This document shows, piece by piece, positions 13,926-16,807 of a DNA stretch of 16,807 nucleotides. Position 1 is the first letter of the stretch. Every line of letters begins with the position of its first letter. Source of the DNA: Caulobacter sp. (GTDB taxonomy: Bacteria; Pseudomonadota; Alphaproteobacteria; Caulobacterales; Caulobacteraceae). The position numbers were made by a program, and so were the translations under genes. A model generated the notes under the pieces. That model was not told where the DNA came from, did not search any database, and saw only the letters and a program-made list of their open reading frames with translations. Location of the stretch: contig JACMOF010000118.1 of the NCBI GenBank assembly GCA_014378155.1, forward strand, positions 1 through 16,807, given 5' to 3'.

Positions 13926-14214
13926 TCCGCAGAGCCCACTCCTCCGGTCCAAATATCTGGACCAAGGGGTAGCGTTCATCACCGTGTTCGAGAAGAAGAT
14001 CTCGGATCGCTTGAGAAAAGCGCAACCTTTGCTGCGTCCAGTCCTTCCGATTATTGGGACGCCGCGCCGCGATCTGGACAATCAGCGCGCCGCTCTCGGC
14101 GGAGTCGGGATTCTCGTACACATGGACGAAGTCAGGGGTAACGTCCCTGTCGAGTTGTTTCGCGCGCTCCGCGACCTCTCGCTCAAAATTGGCGATGTTT
14201 AAATGAGCGTCCAT
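13918..14214 (-). CDS. Small protein of unknown function, HEPN partner, 98 aa
   Basis: A 98-aa predicted alpha/beta protein, first gene of the pair; its stop overlaps the HEPN start by 8 nt, indicating co-translation. It begins with an amphipathic helix (MDAHLNIANFEREVAERAKQ), continues with strand-like FVHVYENP and GALIVQIAARRP, a helix RLRFSQAIRDLLLEHGDE and a final RYPLVQIFGPEEWALRND. I do not recognise the family. It lacks the GSxxxGxxxxSDxD motif, so it is not an MNT nucleotidyltransferase. No proper Shine-Dalgarno spacing is seen (GAGG abuts the ATG), but a promoter is placed so that transcription would begin at the ATG. Composition is low in GC like its partner. Transfer as a unit is inferred. 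Confidence 0.7.
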   Translation of the reverse strand: MDAHLNIANFEREVAERAKQLDRDVTPDFVHVYENPDSAESGALIVQIAARRPNNRKDWTQQRLRFSQAIRDLLLEHGDERYPLVQIFGPEEWALRND

Positions 14215-14222
14215 CCTCGAAA
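14211..14222. repeat. Right copy of the 12-nt direct repeat
   Basis: CCATCCTCGAAA overlaps the start codon of the 98-aa gene (CAT at 14212-14214) and matches the copy at 13403-13414 with one C/T difference. The pair brackets exactly the two lower-GC genes. Confidence 0.5.
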
Positions 14223-14249
14223 TCTGGCGTGGCGGTCGTCGAATGTCAA
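14221..14249 (-). promoter_or_regulatory. Candidate promoter of the HEPN cassette, leaderless
   Basis: On the minus strand there is a perfect -35 TTGACA (14249-14244), a 17-nt spacer and a weak -10 CAGATT (14226-14221). Only 6 nt (TCGAGG) separate the -10 from the ATG at 14214, so transcription should start at or next to the start codon. Leaderless mRNAs are frequent in Caulobacter. The -10 matches the consensus at only three positions. Confidence 0.45.
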
Positions 14250-14354
14250 AGAGGATATCCGTCAGACGTGAACCAGATCATCGCGGGAGTGGCCCAAACC
14301 CGCCTTACACGACCTTCATTTGCCTTCCGTCGCGTCTTCGACGAGCATCGTCCC

Positions 14355-14720
14355 ATGAGCCCGATCAAAGACCCCGCCGTGCCGCCCGCCCTGCAGGACG
14401 ACAAGACCCTGCCGGTGATCATCTATATTCTGCTGGCGCTGGGACCGTTCAACGGCTTCACGGCGGTGATTGGCGCGATCCTGGCCTATGTCAGCAAGGC
14501 CGCCGCGCCCGAATGGATGCAGAGCCATTACATCTTCCAGATCCGCACCTTTTGGCTGTGGCTGCTGTTCTCGTGCATCGGCGGCGTGCTGGTGATCGCC
14601 GGGATCGGCCTGGTCATCCTGGCGGCCGTCGGCATCTGGGCCGCCGTGCGGTGCATCCTTGGTCTGTCCTGGCTGTTGAAGGGCCAGGCCTATCCCACGC
14701 CTCGCAACTGGATGATCTGA
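14355..14720 (+). CDS. DUF4870-like membrane protein A
   Basis: A 121-aa protein with three hydrophobic segments (about 18-48, 66-84 and 84-106). Family features are DKTLPVIIYILLALG at the start of TM1, SHYIFQIRTFWLWLL between TM1 and TM2, and the terminal LLKGQAYPTPRNWMI. The ATG at 14355 is chosen because homology to the next gene begins at DDKTLP just after it; an in-frame start at 14229 would add 42 residues lacking similarity and would overlap the HEPN promoter. A weak GACGAG lies upstream. It ends 2 nt before a paralogue. Function unknown. Confidence 0.8.
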   Translation: MSPIKDPAVPPALQDDKTLPVIIYILLALGPFNGFTAVIGAILAYVSKAAAPEWMQSHYIFQIRTFWLWLLFSCIGGVLVIAGIGLVILAAVGIWAAVRCILGLSWLLKGQAYPTPRNWMI

Positions 14721-14722
14721 CC

Positions 14723-15124
14723 ATGACCGACATCGCCCCCGCTCCCGACCGCGTCGAGGAGGACAAGGTCCTGCCGATCGTCGTCTATGCCTTGTATCTG
14801 CTGGGTTTCACCAACGGCCTGACCTTCCTGGTCGGGCTGATCGTCGCCTATCTCAATCGCGACACAGCCGGGCCGATCAACGCCAGCCACTATACCTTCG
14901 CCATCCGCACCTTCTGGCTGTCGATCTGGTGGTTCCTGATCGGCCTGGCCTTGATCTTCGTGGGGTTGGCGCTGCTGGTGCTGCTGATCGGCATCCCGAT
15001 CATGATCGTGGGCGGCACGATCATGGGGGCCATCAGCGTCTGGTTCGTGGTCAGGACCATCATGGGCCTGGTCTATCTCCTGAAGGGCGAAGCCTATCCC
15101 CGCCCCCGCACCTGGCTGATTTGA
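14723..15124 (+). CDS. DUF4870-like membrane protein B
   Basis: A 133-aa paralogue of the preceding protein. The ATG is 2 nt after the previous stop, so the two form an operon. It shares the blocks DKVLPIVVYALYLLGFTNGLTFLVGLIVAYLNR, SHYTFAIRTFWLS and the C-terminal LLKGEAYPRPRTWLI, with a longer, glycine- and isoleucine-rich TM2-TM3 hairpin. Most residues outside the membrane segments lie in the short N-terminal tail and the loop GPINASHY. Function is unknown. Possible hetero-oligomerisation with the first copy is an inference from the pairing. Confidence 0.85.
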   Translation: MTDIAPAPDRVEEDKVLPIVVYALYLLGFTNGLTFLVGLIVAYLNRDTAGPINASHYTFAIRTFWLSIWWFLIGLALIFVGLALLVLLIGIPIMIVGGTIMGAISVWFVVRTIMGLVYLLKGEAYPRPRTWLI

Positions 15125-15164
15125 AGGCGCCTCGCCCGCATGGCGCCCGATAAGGCAGCGCTTG

Positions 15165-15185
15165 CGCCGGGGGCTTCCCCTGGCG
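15165..15185. repeat. GC-rich hairpin downstream of the DUF4870 pair
   Basis: CGCCGGGGG (15165-15173) pairs with CCCCTGGCG (15177-15185) along 9 bp with one G-T wobble and a 3-nt loop. No T-tract follows. It lies in the 137-bp gap before the TPR gene and may end the DUF4870 transcript or shape the leader of the next one. Confidence 0.4.
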
Positions 15186-15261
15186 GGTGTGACCGCTCGA
15201 CGGCGCCCCTCGGCTGCTGTGACGTGCCGCTCCTTACGAACGCGGTCATTGAGGGGGCGAC

Positions 15262-16329
15262 ATGATGGCTCGGCTCGTAGGGATCATCCTCGGGGTGATC
15301 CTGGCGACATCGGGGTATGTTATCGGCGGTTGGGGCGTCCTGGGGGACTGGGCGCAACACCTCGATCTCGGGCCGTTCGAGCCACACCGGCCGTTCGTGG
15401 GCTGGGCGGCGGCGATCACGGGGGCTTTGCTGCTCGTCGCCGCCCTGACCCCGCGACCGAAACCGAAATCGCGGCCCAGGGTCGCGCCGGTCGATCTGGG
15501 CGGCGGAGAGCCTGTTCTCGCGCCGATCCTGGCCGTCGAGCCGATTGCCGCCGTCGATGCCCCGGCCGAGGTCATCCCGGAGCCGGTTGAACGGGTCGAA
15601 CCGCCGTCCATCATCGCGATCGATCCGCCCGGCCAGCCCAAGCTGGCCCTGTCGGAATCCAAGACTGCCCCCGCGCCCACGGTCACGGCCGTGGTCATGA
15701 CGGCCGCCGACGCACCGACCAAGGTCGCCCCCGTCGAGACCTTCGCCGAACTGCGCGCCAAGCTGATCGCCCTGAGCCGCACCGAGACCTGGCCGGAGGC
15801 GGCAAGGGTGCTCAGCCGCATGCTCCGGGTGGCGAGCAACGACCGTGAAAAGGCCCAGGCCAACTGCGATCTCGGCGACTTCGCTCGCGGTCAGGGCCGC
15901 CTGGACGAGGCCGCCGAGGCCTATGAGGAAGCCGTCAGCTTCGCCCGCTCAGCCCGCGCCGCTCGGCCAGACGACTTCACCGCCGACGACCTGCTGGCCG
16001 GCGCCCTGTCGGGGGTCGGCGACGTGGCCGAGATGGAAGGCCGCCTCAACGAGGCCCTGTCGGCCTTCGAGGAAGCCCTGGCCCTGCGCCGCTCGCACGG
16101 CGGCCGCGAGGCGGCCGATCCGGGCGCGCGGCGGGCCTTGTCGGTGTCGCTGGAACGCCTGGCCGACCTGCGCGAGGACCGCGGTCACCGGATGCGGGCC
16201 TTGGATCTCTACCGCGAAAGCTACGATGTCGCCTCGCGGCTGGCGGCGGCCGATCCGGCGCGGTTTGGGGCTGACCTGGCGTCGACGCGGGCGCGGTTGG
16301 CGGAGCTGGAAGCGAAGGTGGCGGGGTAA
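15262..16329 (+). CDS. Membrane-anchored tetratricopeptide-repeat protein
   Basis: A 355-aa protein with two N-terminal TM helices (about 4-24 and 46-63), then a low-complexity Pro/Ala/Val-rich linker to about residue 160 (PRPKPKSRPRVAP, repeated EP/VEP units) and a helical C-terminal TPR region. TPR-type helices are seen in ANCDLGDFARGQGRLDEAAEAYEEAVSFA, GVGDVAEMEGRLNEALSAFEEALALR and LADLREDRGHRMRALDLYRESYDVA, each with the G/A and Y/F spacing of the repeat. GAGGGGG precedes the tandem ATGs (15262 and 15265), so either may start. The TPR part would scaffold protein contacts at the inner membrane. Partners are unknown. Confidence 0.85.
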   Translation: MMARLVGIILGVILATSGYVIGGWGVLGDWAQHLDLGPFEPHRPFVGWAAAITGALLLVAALTPRPKPKSRPRVAPVDLGGGEPVLAPILAVEPIAAVDAPAEVIPEPVERVEPPSIIAIDPPGQPKLALSESKTAPAPTVTAVVMTAADAPTKVAPVETFAELRAKLIALSRTETWPEAARVLSRMLRVASNDREKAQANCDLGDFARGQGRLDEAAEAYEEAVSFARSARAARPDDFTADDLLAGALSGVGDVAEMEGRLNEALSAFEEALALRRSHGGREAADPGARRALSVSLERLADLREDRGHRMRALDLYRESYDVASRLAAADPARFGADLASTRARLAELEAKVAG

Positions 16330-16334
16330 GATAG

Positions 16335-16355
16335 TCCTCCCCCTGTGGTGGAGGA
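16335..16355. terminator. Hairpin between converging genes
   Basis: TCCTCC (16335-16340) pairs with GGAGGA (16350-16355) around a 9-nt loop, in the 35-bp gap between the TPR gene and ilvE, which converge. It is likely a bidirectional terminator, but the stem is short and there is no T run. Confidence 0.45.
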
Positions 16356-16364
16356 ATTACAGGC

Positions 16365-16807
16365 CTAGGCGTCCACCAGCTCGCGCCGCACCAGCCGGGC
16401 GTACTCGTCCATCAGCGACAGCGAGATCGCGGCCGGCTTGAAAGTGAACTCGCCGATCTGCGACACGGGCGTCACCTCAGCGGCGGTGCCGACGATGAAG
16501 CACTCGGTGAAGCTGGCCAGTTCCTGCTTCTCGATATGGCGCTCGACCACCTCGATCCCGCGCTGCTTGGCGATGTCGATCACCGTGCGGCGGGTGATGC
16601 CGTCGAGGAAACAGTCGGGCGTGGGGGTGTGGATCACGCCATCCTTGATGAAGAACACGTTGGCGCCCGTCGCTTCGGCCACATAGCCGCGGTAGTCGAG
16701 CATCATCGCGTCGGCATAGCCTTCCTTCTCGGCGGCGTGCTTGGAGACGGTGCAGATCATGTAGAGGCCGGCGGCCTTGGCGGCGGTCGGCGCGGTGTTG
16801 GGCGCGG
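16365..16807 (-). CDS. ilvE: Branched-chain amino acid aminotransferase, C-terminal part
   Basis: Partial gene: the stop TAG is at 16367-16365 and the 5' part runs off the right edge. The 147 visible codons begin APNTAPTAAKAAGLYMIC, where the Lys (codon 16778-16776) is the PLP-binding lysine of fold-type IV aminotransferases. Next come the family block EGYADAMMLDYRGYVAEATGANVFFIKDG, with the Glu of VAEATG, then CFLDGITRRTVIDIAK and ECFIVGTAAEVTPVSQIG. This matches IlvE, which makes Leu, Ile and Val from their 2-oxo acids with glutamate. D-amino acid aminotransferase and aminodeoxychorismate lyase share the fold, but the GTAAEVTP and APNTAP segments favour IlvE. Confidence 0.93.
   Translation of the reverse strand, partial: APNTAPTAAKAAGLYMICTVSKHAAEKEGYADAMMLDYRGYVAEATGANVFFIKDGVIHTPTPDCFLDGITRRTVIDIAKQRGIEVVERHIEKQELASFTECFIVGTAAEVTPVSQIGEFTFKPAAISLSLMDEYARLVRRELVDA

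Noticed and set aside
13855..14202. A plus-strand 115-codon open frame in the HEPN cassette.
   Set aside because: It is opposite two overlapping minus-strand frames with coherent helices and a promoter, and it has no ribosome-binding site or family features.
1..16807. CRISPR arrays, tRNA or rRNA genes, integrases and IS transposases.
   Set aside because: No regularly spaced repeats, cloverleaf-like sequence, rRNA-like stretch or transposase motif was seen on either strand by reading.

Overview
The window is high-GC DNA (about 70% G+C by eye in most genes) that looks like an alphaproteobacterium of the Caulobacter/Phenylobacterium group. The reasons are the gene repertoire (a large TonB-dependent receptor, SelO, a feruloyl-CoA-synthase-like ligase, IlvE), the strong third-position GC, and the REP-like intergenic palindromes built on CCCGGCGAAGGCCGGG. 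The genus assignment is an inference from gene content and style. No rRNA, tRNA, CRISPR array, transposase or phage gene was seen.

Layout. At the left edge a REP-like hairpin pair is followed by a 41-codon ORF with a hydrophobic N-terminus (minus strand, 85-210). selO (minus, 336-1760) encodes a protein AMPylator and is divergent from a TonB-dependent receptor (plus, 2027-4543). Their 266-bp shared intergenic region holds several dyads. A strong intrinsic terminator closes the receptor gene. Next comes an M28 metallopeptidase fused to a polytopic membrane domain (plus, 4706-7153). It converges on an acyl/aryl-CoA ligase of the feruloyl-CoA synthase type (minus, 7212-9074), which lies downstream of an aldehyde dehydrogenase (minus, 9249-10688) and a NUDIX hydrolase (minus, 10798-11268). 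Two perfect hairpins separate the ligase and dehydrogenase genes.

Across a roughly 100-bp inverted-repeat element (11311-11414), a plus-strand operon starts. It comprises a 26-codon membrane micro-ORF, a pteridine-reductase/FolM-like SDR, dihydroneopterin aldolase (folB) and a two-TM protein of unknown function. The first pair points to pterin/folate biosynthesis.

The most unusual stretch is 13403-14250. Two overlapping minus-strand genes, a small unknown protein and a HEPN-like protein, have clearly lower GC than their neighbours. They appear to share a promoter predicted to give a leaderless mRNA, and they are bracketed by a 12-nt near-perfect direct repeat. This is the best candidate for a mobile, poorly described two-gene system, possibly toxin-antitoxin or defence-like, though that function is inference only.

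The right end holds two tandem DUF4870-like membrane proteins, a membrane-anchored TPR protein, and the C-terminal part of branched-chain aminotransferase ilvE (minus), which runs off the window. Together, the TonB receptor, ligase and dehydrogenase suggest uptake and CoA-dependent catabolism of carboxylic, possibly aromatic, compounds. No enoyl-CoA hydratase or regulator is present here to confirm that.
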